DNA of 64,000 nt. Origin: Apostichopus japonicus. Lineage: Eukaryota; Echinodermata; Holothuroidea; Aspidochirotida; Stichopodidae. Below are positions 35,513 to 47,300 of the stretch, piece after piece; the first letter of the stretch is position 1; every line of letters begins with the position of its first letter. Below the pieces are notes generated by a model. That model had not been told where the DNA came from. It made no database searches and was given only the letters and a program-made list of their open reading frames with translations. The stretch spans positions 26,736,564-26,800,563 of the forward strand of contig NC_092571.1 of the NCBI RefSeq assembly GCF_037975245.1, in the 5' to 3' direction. The translations under genes were made by a program, and so were the position numbers.

Positions 35513-36921
35513 TGCAGTAGCTTGCCCGAATCTTTTTCAAATTTTTGCCCGACAATTCCATGATTTTCTTTATTTAGCATCATGATGCCCGAATATTTCC
35601 GTGTAACACCACCGTAAGCGCAGTTCATCTGGGCTACCATCTGGGCTTTGCACGATCAATTTTTTTTCTTCTAACTAGTCAATTGTATACCTGGACCAAG
35701 GGCGGCGGAACCGGGGGGCACAGGGGGCACGTGCCCCTCCCCCACTTTTCCTCAGGTTAGAAATGTGCCTTTTTTCTACATAAAACTTGAGGTGCCTCAA
35801 GTTAGCAAGAGGCCAGGGAACCAGAATGAACACTCGGGAAGGGCCGTTTCCGGCCATCTGAGGGGTTTGTAAAACCAACAATTTTCTAAAAGCACGCTCC
35901 GCGCCAACCGATGGAGGCGCTCCGCTCAGATAGCCGTGCATACAACTTTGCAAATCCTGGCTAAGCCCGTGACTTTTAACGAATTTCTGTGAGTCAAACT
36001 CAAAGCATTTTCGAATGGAAAAAATTTGTTAAGATATTAACAAGAAAAAAACTCTAATTCGGAAGATTCCTACATTAGCAACTAGCATGATTTCACCTCA
36101 TTTTGTCTCAAAAGAAAACTTGTTCCTTGTTTCCCAATTTGCGCATTGGATATTGCAGTGCTAGTATGCATATTTTGCTTGAGGGTGGGGGGGGGGGCGT
36201 TGATGGAGTGATGTGTATACACAAATAAGATAATGCAATAAGAGTTATAAAGGGTACTGAATATAACGCTGCATCATTCCAATCGAATTTCTGCAAAGTG
36301 CCCTTTGATGTCGGTGCCCCCCCCCCCAGATTAAAAGTGCTCCCGCCGCCCTTGACCTGGATATCCCCGACATGAGTGTATAAAAGAAACATTTTCTTTT
36401 CATGGATGGTGGGGGGGGGGGGGGGAGTGTCTACAAGCCTAGAAGTACAGGTTTATCATATTCTTTGTTATATTTTATACTTTTTTGTGAGACAAATTGC
36501 AGTCTCACCCGACACAGCGACATTATCCCGCCTACGTGTCGTTGAACAAGGTTTTTCTGGAGGTAGCTGAGTACTGTGTTAAAATAATAAATAAGGTAAC
36601 TAAATGTAGCAGCTTAAAAAATATACTGTCCCATTTTTTGCCTTCAAAGTGATGTTACAATTTTTTCTTCTTCTAATTTACCAAATTTTTGGGGAACTGT
36701 AAATTTCTAAAACGTGAGATTATAAAATAAAGAATGTTTAGATGCAACTTGCAAGGCCTCAGAAGTGCCGTTTCCGGCAATCTGAGAGGCATTGTGTGCC
36801 AAAAATGTTCTTGTTCGCTACGCGCCAACCGATGGTGGCGCTCCGCTTAGATAGTGTCACGGGAACTTTCGGGCACAAAAAGTTCTGCCCCCCCAAACTT
36901 AAATGGTCCCGTACGCCTTTG
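35349..36921. mobile_element. Second hAT-like element nested in the first
   Basis: Ends CATAGGCGTACG (35349) and, on the opposite strand from 36921, CAAAGGCGTACG. Flanks ATGCCAAC (35341-35348) and ATGTCAAC (36922-36929) agree at seven of eight bases, as expected for an aged 8-bp duplication. A (TA)n tract (35460-35507) lies inside. No coding capacity was seen. Confidence 0.7.
35697..36354. mobile_element. Third hAT-like element, innermost, 658 bp
   Basis: Ends CAAGGGCGGCGG (35697-35708) and its complement (36343-36354) are flanked by ACCTGGAC (35689-35696) and ACCTGGAT (36355-36362), a seven-of-eight match. Internal G/C runs adjoin both ends. Confidence 0.75.
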
Positions 36922-37290
36922 ATGTCAACTCCACTCAAGTTAAAAGTCTGGCTGAGTTGGCAAGGCCAGTCAGCATGAAAGAGAAATTTTTTTTTTTGCA
37001 TTTCTGTCACCAAAGTTGCACATCTTTTTGGATGCTATTTTGCCTCACAGGTACCATCTCCTGCGATCTGGGGGGTGCTGAAATCTCAAATTTTCTCTGT
37101 ACGCTCCGCGCCAACCAAGGTGGCGCTCCGCTCAGATAGTAACCTCCGGCCCCCCCCCACAAGAAAGAACAGCCCCCCCACAAGAAAGAACAGCCCCCCC
37201 CATGGCCCCCCACTCAAAAAATCCTAGCTACGCCACTGTCAATATGAGCAGTAGTAATATAATATTTCTACCAGATAAAATTAAGGAACT

Positions 37291-38386
37291 GCTTATACTG
37301 TCGATACGAGTGCTTTGAAGCATAATATGCGAGGACAGTTTAGAGTATAAGCATTAGGAAATTGTCCCAACTGGCTGGAATCAGATTTATTCGCGATGGT
37401 ATACGGCGAAACTCACAGCCACCAAGTCATCACTTTTGATGTTAGCATAGAAAGGTGGCTTTGGGGTGACAACACGTTATATTTCATGCCACTTTTAAGA
37501 TTTGAAGACACGTACAGTGGGAATTCTGTAATTGGGCCCTTGTCTGTAATGATTGTCAAGAGGTTTGATTTCGAGAGCTAGCATACTTTCGGCTGACAAG
37601 AAAGAAAGAAAAAAAAAGTGATGTCAAAACTGAGTAGCTGCTGTAGCCTACGTCTGACTTCAAATAAGAAAAGTAAAAATTAAAATGTCTGAATGTAAAC
37701 AAAGATTTTCACACATCTGCTTAGTTATAATATCTGTTTGGCCAGATAATCATAACCATAAACATAATCATAACCATAACCATAATCACAACCATAATCA
37801 TAATCATAACCATCATCATAACCATGATATAATCATAATCATTACCATAATCATAATCATATTCTGATAGACTACAGTGTAAAAAGTAGGCTTACAGTAC
37901 TTGGAAAGCAAGTGGTTACCATTGCGACTTAAGCAGAAAGTATACAAGTTATGGGAATGATTCATCACAATACAGCCTTCGTACATACTGCCACAATAAC
38001 ACATACTATCAACAGCATTCCAACAAGACGTACCAAGAGACTTACTTTCACATTCATAAGGGAAGTGATATCAATAGTTCAATGTAATTGTATTTCACTA
38101 ACACGAACACACGCTATTGAAATGCTAAACGGAACCGACACTCTCTCATAATTTGTTTCATAAGTGGGTCAGTTTTAAATTCCGCTTGAACGCTTTCACA
38201 TTACAGGCCTGCAGCATGCAAACAACACAATGCAATGTGGCTATAATAATTGATACAACATTTTCGTTATAAACGGGCTATCGGTTAAGTACCAAACCAG
38301 ACGCAAACGACTTTTTGAAATAATTTGTGGTGTTTTGAATTGACGCCAGCTCATTCCTACAGAAGAGATTTTTTGTAGTTGATACG
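37291..38386. other. Intergenic; CATAAT-type simple repeat at 37745-37865
   Basis: At 37745-37865 units of CATAAC/CATAAT/CACAAC (6 bp) recur about 20 times. The rest shows no recognisable feature. The promoter of the receptor gene at 38387 should lie in the last few hundred bases, but no element could be assigned. Confidence 0.55.
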
Positions 38387-39826
38387 GTGGTACAGGCCTG
38401 GTCGCTCGTCGATATGGGGTTCTCGTCTCTGCACTATCTCTCTTTATTGTTCGCCGTGTACCAATCCAGTAGTCAATCTCTTTTCTCAGAAGTCCCCGTG
38501 AAACTGTTTCTAAACCAGAATTCCAATATCTATCAAGTTGACGTAAAGGAATACTTAATCGTTAGGAATGATGATGACGTAATTATAGGATGCAGCACAT
38601 CTGTTCAACAAGTCGGCAATAACACTAATATACGGATAACTTTAAGAAATGGAAACCACACCTTAAAGCAACAAGAAACAGGAGACGAAAGAAAACTACT
38701 CTGGTCCGGAGAGCCATTTATAACCTCAAACTTATCATGCGAAATCAATTTGATGTTTTTAGATAGTGGGCACACTTCAAGTGTTATAGTTAATGATATC
38801 GTTATACGAATGAGACAGGGGTTAACTTGTTTTCCAAATACTTCCAATAATGTTTTCCTTAGGGATGAAATTGTTCAAATTGTGTGTACAGCACCTAGAG
38901 ATGGATACAGCTGGGACATAGAACCACCTGCGAGCCTGATACTGGACAATGACCAAGTGGCAATGTTTCTAGGTATGGTTCGTGTTGTACGTAACTTTGT
39001 GAAACTATCTGCTTCGGGGGTGACGGGCAGTATCACATGCTCTCGTCCTCGGATCAATGCAGAAGAATGCTCAATACAAAGTAAACTGATCAGGCTGGAA
39101 GAGAGTTTGATCCTTTCTGTCTCACCGCAAACATTTTCTCATTCTACTATTGGAATTGGTAGTTTTAAATGTTACAGTAACGTGGCCACAGAATATGTAT
39201 CATGGCATGTCGAATTAATCGAGAGGCATGGATTTAGTTTAGAGGTGGGACCGTTATCAGATCTACCTTGGTCGTATGTAATAACCCATTACACTAACGA
39301 ATCCGTGCTTACGTTGAGCGCTGACGCCCGTGGTATCAAATCAGTTTCGTGTTCGACAAGCAGAGCTGGATACGTCGTCATGGCAACTGCGAAGAATATT
39401 ACATCTGATATTATTCAAAAAGACAATTCTGAAAATCATGATACAGAGACTACTTGCAGTGATAATAATATCTCGGTACTCCCTTATGTAATTGCGATTA
39501 TAATACTTATTATAGTTTGTATCGTTTTCACGACGATTACCGGTTACGTAATGTACAACATAATTCGTTCTAAAGTAATGGCAAGTGAAGTTGCTGGACC
39601 TGACACTGAAATGACTACCAAAGAATCATCGGGCCCATATGACGACCACCACTACTATGCAGCTAGCGAACGTAAACTCTCGTGTGATAATCGTACGGGC
39701 GACGTTAAAGTTGAGGATTCGATCACTGTGGAAACGGGGATTAGTAAAGATATTGAGCATCTCTCTTCCGACATACTGGACTATGGGGCAGTTATAGCCA
39801 CCAATGACGTTTATGAAAGTACTTGA
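38387..39826 (+). CDS. Intronless Ig-like transmembrane receptor with ITIM-like tail
   Basis: A 479-codon uninterrupted frame. Codon 10 (ATG at 38414) may be the true start, since it is followed directly by a good signal peptide (MGFSSLHYLSLLFAVYQ). The ectodomain has three Ig-like cysteine pairs, C69/C118, C167/C218 and C262/C322. The expected tryptophan follows the first cysteine by 9-11 residues in domains 2 and 3 (W176, W273) but is absent in domain 1. Extra cysteines are C148 and C228. Many Asn-x-Ser/Thr sites suggest glycosylation. One membrane helix spans about 365-390. The cytoplasmic tail (about 90 residues) has tyrosines at 418, 423, 424, 466 and 476. LDYGAV (464-469) fits the ITIM consensus (I/V/L/S)xYxx(L/V/I). 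This suggests an inhibitory or adaptor-coupled surface receptor. No specific orthologue is recognised. Confidence 0.75.
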   Translation: MVQAWSLVDMGFSSLHYLSLLFAVYQSSSQSLFSEVPVKLFLNQNSNIYQVDVKEYLIVRNDDDVIIGCSTSVQQVGNNTNIRITLRNGNHTLKQQETGDERKLLWSGEPFITSNLSCEINLMFLDSGHTSSVIVNDIVIRMRQGLTCFPNTSNNVFLRDEIVQIVCTAPRDGYSWDIEPPASLILDNDQVAMFLGMVRVVRNFVKLSASGVTGSITCSRPRINAEECSIQSKLIRLEESLILSVSPQTFSHSTIGIGSFKCYSNVATEYVSWHVELIERHGFSLEVGPLSDLPWSYVITHYTNESVLTLSADARGIKSVSCSTSRAGYVVMATAKNITSDIIQKDNSENHDTETTCSDNNISVLPYVIAIIILIIVCIVFTTITGYVMYNIIRSKVMASEVAGPDTEMTTKESSGPYDDHHYYAASERKLSCDNRTGDVKVEDSITVETGISKDIEHLSSDILDYGAVIATNDVYEST

Positions 39827-40735
39827 TGGGCAAACGCTTACTGATAGGCCTACTTATACAGATCAGGGAGCTTTCGCCGCGCTCCCTGTATAGACCTTGG
39901 CTGGTCGTACCTTATATAAAGTTGATTTATTTTAAAATAAGGAATTCCCAACTTTCATTCTCACTTTCATTGATTTCTTGTGTTTTGTATGTTCATATGC
40001 AGCATATGGGTCTAAATAGAATTCGGCATTTTTGTTGTATCAAAACTATACGAATTACGTAATGCAGACAATGGTAAAAACTGCCCTGTGTCCATTGCAC
40101 TCCAACCCAAAAGTTGAAACAAGTTGACAGCCTTCTCAAATTGGGAGTAAACGTAAAAATTCGAATACGCATATTAGGTCTATTGTACTTGAATGATAAC
40201 ACAAATTAGCCCCGATAAACATTAATTACGCATTAAGCGTAATATGCTTCAAGATGCATTTCATAGGATACTTGAATGTAAACCAATGACCGGCCGTAGT
40301 ATAGGCCTATACATTAGACTATCACCGATAGTTTAATTACATGTCAGTTAAAAATAATTATATGCCAAAACAAAGATGCGGTATCCATTTTAACTTCAGC
40401 CGATTAATTCTGATTATCGCATTTGTAAGTTAATGCTGTTACGTAGAATTGACATGTACCCTCACAGTAACCATATAATATGTGCTTACCGCGTATACAT
40501 TGCACAATTACGCCTGTGAGTTTAGTACCGTAGTTCTGGCGCGTAAGTGTCTACTGTATTATAAACAACTTCTTGTCGATTAATATGTAAAGTCTATGAC
40601 CTGATAACCAATGGATATTAAGTACTGATTGAAATTTAGTTACAATTTGTAGTCAAAATCAACAGTCTGCATATAGACGGAGTTTGATTAAGTTATTGTT
40701 TATTGACATCAATTTCTTATCTAGTCGAATACTTC
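39827..40735. other. 3' flank of the receptor gene
   Basis: No second gene was recognised. A near palindrome around 39866-39893 (AGGGAGC...GCTCCCT) lies shortly after the stop codon and could form a small hairpin. Confidence 0.4.
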
Positions 40736-40935
40736 ATGCTTGCTGAGCAGGGGGGGGGGGGGTCTGATGTGTCGTGCATGTCTCAGCCTGGAGGATCCTC
40801 GGTTATGTGCTTTATTATCACCGCTGTTGTTGGTGTACGATGTAGCCTTGTCGTTACTGTTTTTCGTCTTGTTAAATTTTATATAGCGCTACCCCTGGAT
40901 GGACTTCATCGTCTCGTTACAATAAGTTTGGCTAC

Positions 40936-41165
40936 AAACATAGGCGTATGAGACGGGGGGCTGGGGGGGGGGGCTGCAGCCTCCCTCCAACTTAATTTTT
41001 TTGGTGAAAATTCGGGCAATATGCTGAGAATTTTTTGGGCACCTACTGAAAGAAAAATAATTTGCAATGTGTTTTTTAATGGTTAAACTTATAATATTAT
41101 TATCATTTTTATTGTCACGACTTCCCCAATAATTGTAACCAATATGGAAGGGTAATAACACGGAA
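40936..41165 (+). mobile_element. G-rich-ended transposon fragment
   Basis: It starts with CATAGGCGTATGAGACGGGG (about 40939), then a G run, a GCTGCAGC word, 'AATTCGGGCAATATGCTGAGAA' and a tail 'CCAATATGGAAGGGTAATA'. The same order, inverted, is found at 44940-45137. No right terminal repeat was identified. Confidence 0.65.
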
Positions 41166-42779
41166 AATGATTGTATGTTGTTGGCATGTGTGGCAGAGAA
41201 CTCCTTAGTAAAATGATGTTTATGCTGGTATATATGATGTTAAGGGTAATCGTTCAATGATTGTTTTTCTTGATTTGCAAAAAAAGTTGGATTGGCGGCT
41301 TAAAAAAATTAGGTTAGTAAATGTTCAATGCGTGGAGCTTTCTTTTAGCGATATACGATGTCTATAGGCTTTAGTTGTTAACCTGAGTATGCAGTATTGC
41401 GTGATTTAATATAATGTTGCAGTGTGGTGTATCTTATGCGGATAAGGCCACGTATTGTATCGGTACCATCTACTCGATCAGGTGATTACCAAGAAGTGTC
41501 TTGACATTGGTTTTTTGTTAGGATTTGACATTGTTATTATGGTATCAATTAAATTTCGTAGTGTCGTATCGCAATTCCTACGTTGACTAACACACTAAGG
41601 CTGCCAGAATATATGTACTACCCGACGTATAATTAAATGATCGTTTGGGCTAATATTTACGCATCATGACAGTTAGAGATTTTGATTTAGAAAATTTAAT
41701 CAGCAATCTGCCAGCGCTTGCTGAGGAATTTTCGGTTTCACCAAGGAATTTTTAAAATGTTTTCAATTACATTTAATCCTTCCGATTTTTAGGTCCACCA
41801 GTAGTAGTTTATTTCGTCCTCTCCAATATCCAAAGTATTAAAAAGAAAGATGGCGACTGAATACATACCCAGAAAATCTAACCAGTATTTAATTTAAAAA
41901 AATTGGGGTGGGGAGGAAATCTGGCTTCCATCATTTCTAGGGAGGGGTCTGATGGGAGGTGTTTTCCCTCCCATTGAGTAATTTTGCATCGGTAAGGGGG
42001 CTGCAAAGCAAAATGTGCTCTATTTCCCCCTTAATTTTAAATGAACTATACAACTCTAAATTTTACCAGTGTTATACGACATTGTTCACATGCATATAAT
42101 TCTTGTTGACGTCCCAGCTTCGTTACCGAAAATGTCTGTGGAAGTCACTCTGCCCGTCCTTTAGTTGGTTTGTGTTTCTTGTGTAAATCTTGCGGCAGGT
42201 TTTATACTCAAAGTTAACGACGGAGTGAGGGCGCTTTTCGCCATTTATTTCATCCACAATTGTTAAATATTCTCGAACCTGCTCTGCCCGTTGTCTTTAG
42301 CTGACCGTACTTATACCCTATGGATAATGCACGGTTAACTCACCATTGGCATGCTGAAACTCTCGTGTCTCAAAACCAACTGGCACCGAGATACATGGAT
42401 AGAAAAAAGAAGAAAGAAACGTTTTAAGCAGGAAGAAATAGAGTACATCTCTTTGTTGTGGATCATGGCAGGGGCGGGGGATGCTTAAGGTGCGATAACA
42501 ATAGTCGGTCAATTCATTTGTTTCTTCTTTTTTTAAGGAGGGAGAGGGGAGTTTGCACCATTGAACATGATGTTTGAAGCTCCACATTGTCATTATTGAC
42601 CAAGTGGAACAACTTAGGCCGCGTTTACATTACTGATCAGAGTAAGATGTAAGATCCGTGAAAAAAGTGGGGGGTGGGGAATTGTTTACAACGGCGTCAA
42701 TTTAGCAACAACCATGTAAACTTCGTTAACGTTCTGATTTCTATATATATATATTCTATATAAATTCTATATATATATT
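41166..42779. other. No gene recognised
   Basis: No exon or RNA gene was supported. A G-rich stretch near 41905-41960 and a TATA-type simple repeat at 42741-42775 were noted. Confidence 0.4.
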
Positions 42780-43003
42780 CCTCCATTTCATTAACATAAA
42801 GTCTGTTAAAAGTATCTCTTTTGAGATCCGGCTTTAGGAATATCAAATGATTTTCGAGTTGGTTAGCATCATGTTAGATCTCTAGAGTAAGGCAAAATAT
42901 GTCACCAAAAACAGAACTAAAGTATTGTTCGATACAGGTGTCAAACGCCTACAGTGAAACTACGACTTTCCTTACCGGTTTCGAACCTCTGGACATACAA
43001 TCA

Positions 43004-43075
43004 GCGTCTATAGCCTAGACGAATAGGGTGTCCGCGTACAAAGCGGGAGGCCCGGATTCGAATCCCGGTGGAGGC
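43004..43075 (+). pseudogene. tRNA-like sequence, first copy (degenerate D arm)
   Basis: It shares acceptor, anticodon and T arms with the copy at 43377, but the D-loop bases are changed (AGACGAATAGG instead of AGTTGGTTAGG), so the A box is damaged. It is probably a SINE head rather than a working tRNA gene. Confidence 0.6.
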
Positions 43076-43376
43076 TGAAAGTTTTTCCACTGTTCTGGAT
43101 TTTCCTTCTCATTACGATTTTCATTTATATATATTCATTTGCCTTGGTCGTTTACCTCCATTTCATTAACATAAAGTCTGTTTAAAGTATCTCCCTCGAG
43201 ATCCGGCTTTAGGAATCACAAATGATTTTCCAGTTGGTTAGCATCATGTTTGATCTCTAGAGTAAGGCAAAATATGTCACCAAAAACAGAACTAGTATTG
43301 TTCGATACAGGTTACAAACGCCTACAGTGGAATTACGACCTTCCTTACCGGTTTCGAACCTCTGGATATACAATCA

Positions 43377-43448
43377 GCGTCCATAGCCTAGTTGGTTAGG
43401 GTGTCCGCGTACAAAGCGGGAGGCCCGGATTCGAATCCCGGTGGAGGC
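43377..43448 (+). tRNA. tRNA-like sequence, second copy (SINE head or tRNA pseudogene; ACA-type loop)
   Basis: A 72-nt cloverleaf can be drawn. The acceptor stem GCGTCCA/TGGAGGC has six of seven pairs. The D arm with TAGCCTAGTTGGTTAGG provides an A box. An anticodon stem TCCGC/GCGGG carries a 7-base loop GTACAAA. The T arm GGATTCGAATCCC provides a B box. The loop would present ACA, an unusual anticodon, and the last T-stem pair is A-C. Together with the duplicated context, a retroposon head or pseudogene is more likely than an active tRNA. Confidence 0.5.
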
Positions 43449-43495
43449 TGGAAGTTTTTCCACTGTTCTTGATTTTCCAACTCATTACGATTTTC

Positions 43496-43545
<50 letters not shown>

Positions 43546-43552
43546 ATATATA

Positions 43553-44387
43553 CCCCTGTTAGACATCTGGATAAAGTAATATTTCAATACATTTGATATG
43601 ATGGAATCAATACCTAAGTTTTTGAACACCCTAATGTTATTAAGTGCTGGTTCATTCCAAATTAAGTGAATGTTATAGCTAAATTGCTTTATTTGTTAGT
43701 ATCTGTAACAGCAAACTCTTTTGAGACATCTAACCCACCAGAATAAAGATAATATATTTGTGTCTGCTCATTTTACTATGTATTAACAAGGTAACACTGT
43801 TGTGTTAAATTATTCCATGTAAATAGCTATGTATCCAGCATTTATGAATAGATGTATATTTACATACTTTTACAAATAAGAAACGTTACATGCAAGTAAA
43901 AGATAAAATAAGCAACATATTTCAAATGTAATATTTTTCATGTACTTATACAATGCAAATACCAGGCCTTGGCTAATGGACCATGCACATTTCAACGTAT
44001 AATAGTAGAATTCACTCGGACATCTTTCATATTTCAGCTTTTACTTGGAGAAAAAGATAAAAGTTATATTTCCTTTATTACCCAAATGTTTCCTATTTTC
44101 TCTTCTATATATAAAATACGGGTAGGATTTCTGAACCCAAAGACTTACTTATTCACTGCAAACCAATAAAATGATGGTTCTTCAGTACAAATGCCCGCAA
44201 ATGCCCCCAACGATTGTAAATATATATACAATCGCTGACTCGATCAGAATACTGAGCAACTGTCAAACACATGTGCCTGTAGCTAGTGATAGACGCACAT
44301 ATCGGCAGTAGCAATAGGCCACTATCAACAGCCAGCCTTACTTGCCAGTTAGTAGTGACGAATGCTATATGTTTGTCCCAGTATATA
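43553..44387. other. 5' flank of the SLC16-like gene
   Basis: AT-rich; nothing supported apart from its position upstream of the transporter. The frame of its first exon stays open to 44286, so transcript or coding sequence could extend this far. Confidence 0.4.
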
Positions 44388-47300
44388 ATGGAGAGGAACG
44401 AAGTTACTCGACTGGCAAAGGCAAACACTTTCGTTGCTAGGTTGCTTTGTAAATTCCTATTTTCGGGATCGGTGAAGGCTTACGGTGTTATTCTGACAAC
44501 GTTTCTCGACGATTTCAAAACAACGCATTTCATTCTTGGATGCTCATTCGCCCTCCAGATGAGTTCGTGCAACATGGCATGTAAGTGTGAACTATGGCAG
44601 TAGTATTACAATGGGTGCATCTAGAATAAGGTTGTAGAGCTGAATTAATGCATTATGAGTATTATTATATCCATATTTGACGAAATATATCAAGTAGAAA
44701 TTGAACTGTATTGTGTCCGTTAGTTTATAGTTCGGTATACGACAAGGAGGAGGGTCGTGTGGTGTGTGTGTGGTTCCTTGACTTGCATAGGCGTAGGAGC
44801 CCAATTTGATTGGGGGGGGGGGGGGGGCTGTAACGACTTGCCGAAAAATATAACCAAAATTGTTCAACAGTTTAATGTACATATCATATAGGCATGCATC
44901 TGTTATTACATCGCATGCCAATTACATGCAATCTTTTGCCGAGCTATTACCCTTCCATATTGGTTATCATTTTGGGGGAAGTCGTTACAATTATCATGAT
45001 AATGATATAATATTAGTTTAACCATTGAAGAACACATTGCAATTTATTTTTCTTTCAGTAGGTGCCCGAATAATTCTCAGCGTATTGCCCGAATTTTCAC
45101 AAAAATATTTGATTGGGAGGGGGGGGGGGGGCTGCAGCGTTACAAGCACACTGTCAGTTCTTGAACTATGATGTAATATTTGCAAAGTTTGTTTTCAATT
45201 TACAAAGATTAGGTGATCTTCATATTATTATTCTTGATTCACCTTCCCTGATTAACAGCATTCTATTCTAATCTGTGGAGGTCAAAAGGTCGGTTTTCAG
45301 TAATTACTTGACTTTACTATTTGCAGTGCCACATTAATTGTTCTCTTGGGAAACGTGTCAAGGGTCAAATCACTAAGACTGCTGGTATTGTAGTTTTCGA
45401 TTATTTATGTTTTTATAAGCAATTTGTAACTCGAATGTAACACCAAAACAAGATATGATATGAGATGATCCGGCAACTTCACGTTACAGAAAAACACACA
45501 CACACACACGCATACACACACACATTTGTTGTTACAAAAGGAGACGCGTGGAAGATTCCAGTTGCACTTGGAAATGTTACAAATTAGTTACTTTGGTAAC
45601 ATAGTTACCCTTCTCGTGTATCTGTAAACTTAACCAGTTATCTTTATTTATTATTATATTCTCCTTCTCTAAATGTTATAAACGCTGCAGAGTCATGAAG
45701 ACAACTAAATCTCTTTTTTCTAATAAAATGTAAGGTTTTTTATTCTATATTCGCAGCACCTTTAGTCAAGTTTTTGAGGCGTTTTGCTGAATATAAAACC
45801 TTGTACATGTTTGGAGGGATGCTAGCTGCTGCGGGATACTTTTGTCGCGCTATTTTCCCAATGAATGGAATATGGGAACTGTTTATCTATTCGGCAATTA
45901 CAGGTGAGTATTGTTGTTCAAATTTTAGTATTTGCGACAAACCAGAAATTCTGTCGCGTTGTTTTCATTTCTGACCTACTTAATATCGTCTTTAGTTCAA
46001 AAATCCTCTTTTATTGCTCTCGCAGGTATTGGATTCGGCTTATGCAATATTTCTTCGGTAGTCTACATGGAGAGAGCATTCCGTGATTCGTTCCCCACTG
46101 CCTATTCCATATCACTCTTTGCTGCGTATTTCGGAATCGCCATCTTGCCTTTATTGTCAGAATACCTGTTCAAATCCTTTGGAATTCGAGTTGACATGAC
46201 AGTGTTTGGAGCACTCTGTTTTATGTTGGTGCCCGTGGGACTCATACTGCCATCAAAAGAATTGAAAAGCAGCGACAAGGCTCAACAACGTCGTAGCGAG
46301 GAACATTTACCTTTAACAGCTGAAGAAATGACACGGCGCAACCCGAATAATAATACTGCATCTTCTTCCATCATGGACCAAAACCGTGAACTTTCCGGAT
46401 ATGACCGGCAAAGAGAAACAGTCAGTACCAAGTTGGAATCGACAGAGAATTTATTGGAAGAGAAAAGATTAAACCATCCCTTATTTTCCGGTCATCCTGA
46501 CTTTCTTCTGGTTTGGGCTATAGCTACCATGTATGGATTGACTTTGTCTAGTTGGGCTATCTTTTTGATCCCGTTTGGCGAATCCGCCGGATTAGACTCT
46601 TCCACAGCCGTTTTGATGTCATTCTGCGGTGGCATTGGTGGTGTACTGGGAGATTTGTATTGCATTTGCATCTTCTACAAAGGTCTTGGAAACATCCTGA
46701 GTGGACTTGCTTTACCATCTTTTCTAGTGTTTCTTAGTTTTATCGTGACATTAATATCGAGTGAATTTCCTGCACTGGCTTTGTATTCGTTTATAAGTGG
46801 CTTTGGTATCGCTGTTCAGGGAATCGTGTCCACCAGCTTTACTCCGTCAACACTTTGTGACGACCATTTTGAAGTTGCCATTGTACTATCATGTTTCACA
46901 GAGGGTATCGCCGCCCAGTTAGGTAGCGGTTTAACTGGTAAGGCGTTCACTTCTTTCTTCTTCTTCTCCTTTTTTTTTACTATAAACTATAACATCACAT
47001 GATGAAATTTCACCATCCGCCGTTTTTCTTCATTCGAAGATATTAATAAATTGCTATTTTGTTAATCATTTGCTGTAATCAGACCCAAAGTAGTTAATGA
47101 TTTTCCGCTACTATCTTTATTCTTGCACAGCTTAAGCTTGGAAATGACTCTATGCGTTTCGAAATAGCAAATTGATAAAACTGTTCATTTTAAGAAACAA
47201 AATGGGGAAAGGGGAAGGCTTCAACAAGCATTAATTAAAGACATTAATGATCGGAAGTATCAAAAAACGTATTTACTGAGGACAGATTTCATTCCTGTTT

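Larger units (their letters stand above)
34747..37238. mobile_element. hAT-like DNA transposon, 2492 bp, outer layer of a nest
   Basis: Inverted ends CAGTGGCGTAGCTA (34747-34760; complement at 37225-37238) are flanked by an exact 8-bp target duplication TCAATATG (34739-34746 and 37239-37246). Long G and C runs follow the left end. No transposase frame was found: the body consists of non-coding repeat pieces and two further hAT-like insertions. Frames of up to about 138 codons in this region have no domain. Confidence 0.88.
34698..37290. mobile_element. Interspersed repeat split by the large hAT-like element
   Basis: The flanks 34698-34746 and 37247-37290 join into a sequence whose uninterrupted relative lies in inverse orientation at 47480-47577 (shared words include 'CGCTTCA(A/G)AGCACTCGTA' and 'CAGAT(A/C)AA'). 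This paralogous empty site shows where the insertion occurred. Confidence 0.75.
42780..43520 (+). repeat. Tandem duplication, 375-bp unit, each with a tRNA-like sequence
   Basis: Unit 1 starts at 42780 and unit 2 at 43155, both with CCTCCATTTCATTAACATAA. They are about 95 percent alike by eye. Each contains one tRNA-like sequence and ends in TATA-rich DNA, the second in a long (TA)n tail (43497-43552). The layout (pol III-type head, body, simple-repeat tail) suggests a tRNA-derived SINE that has duplicated in tandem. Confidence 0.85.

Noticed and set aside
34739-37138. Frames of 70-138 codons between 34.7 and 37.1 kb as host genes
   Set aside because: They run through transposon ends and G/C homopolymers, show no domain and overlap on both strands.
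43377-43448. Functional tRNA gene
   Set aside because: Unusual ACA loop, a T-stem mismatch, tandem duplicated context and degenerate relatives favour a SINE head; kept only as tRNA-like.
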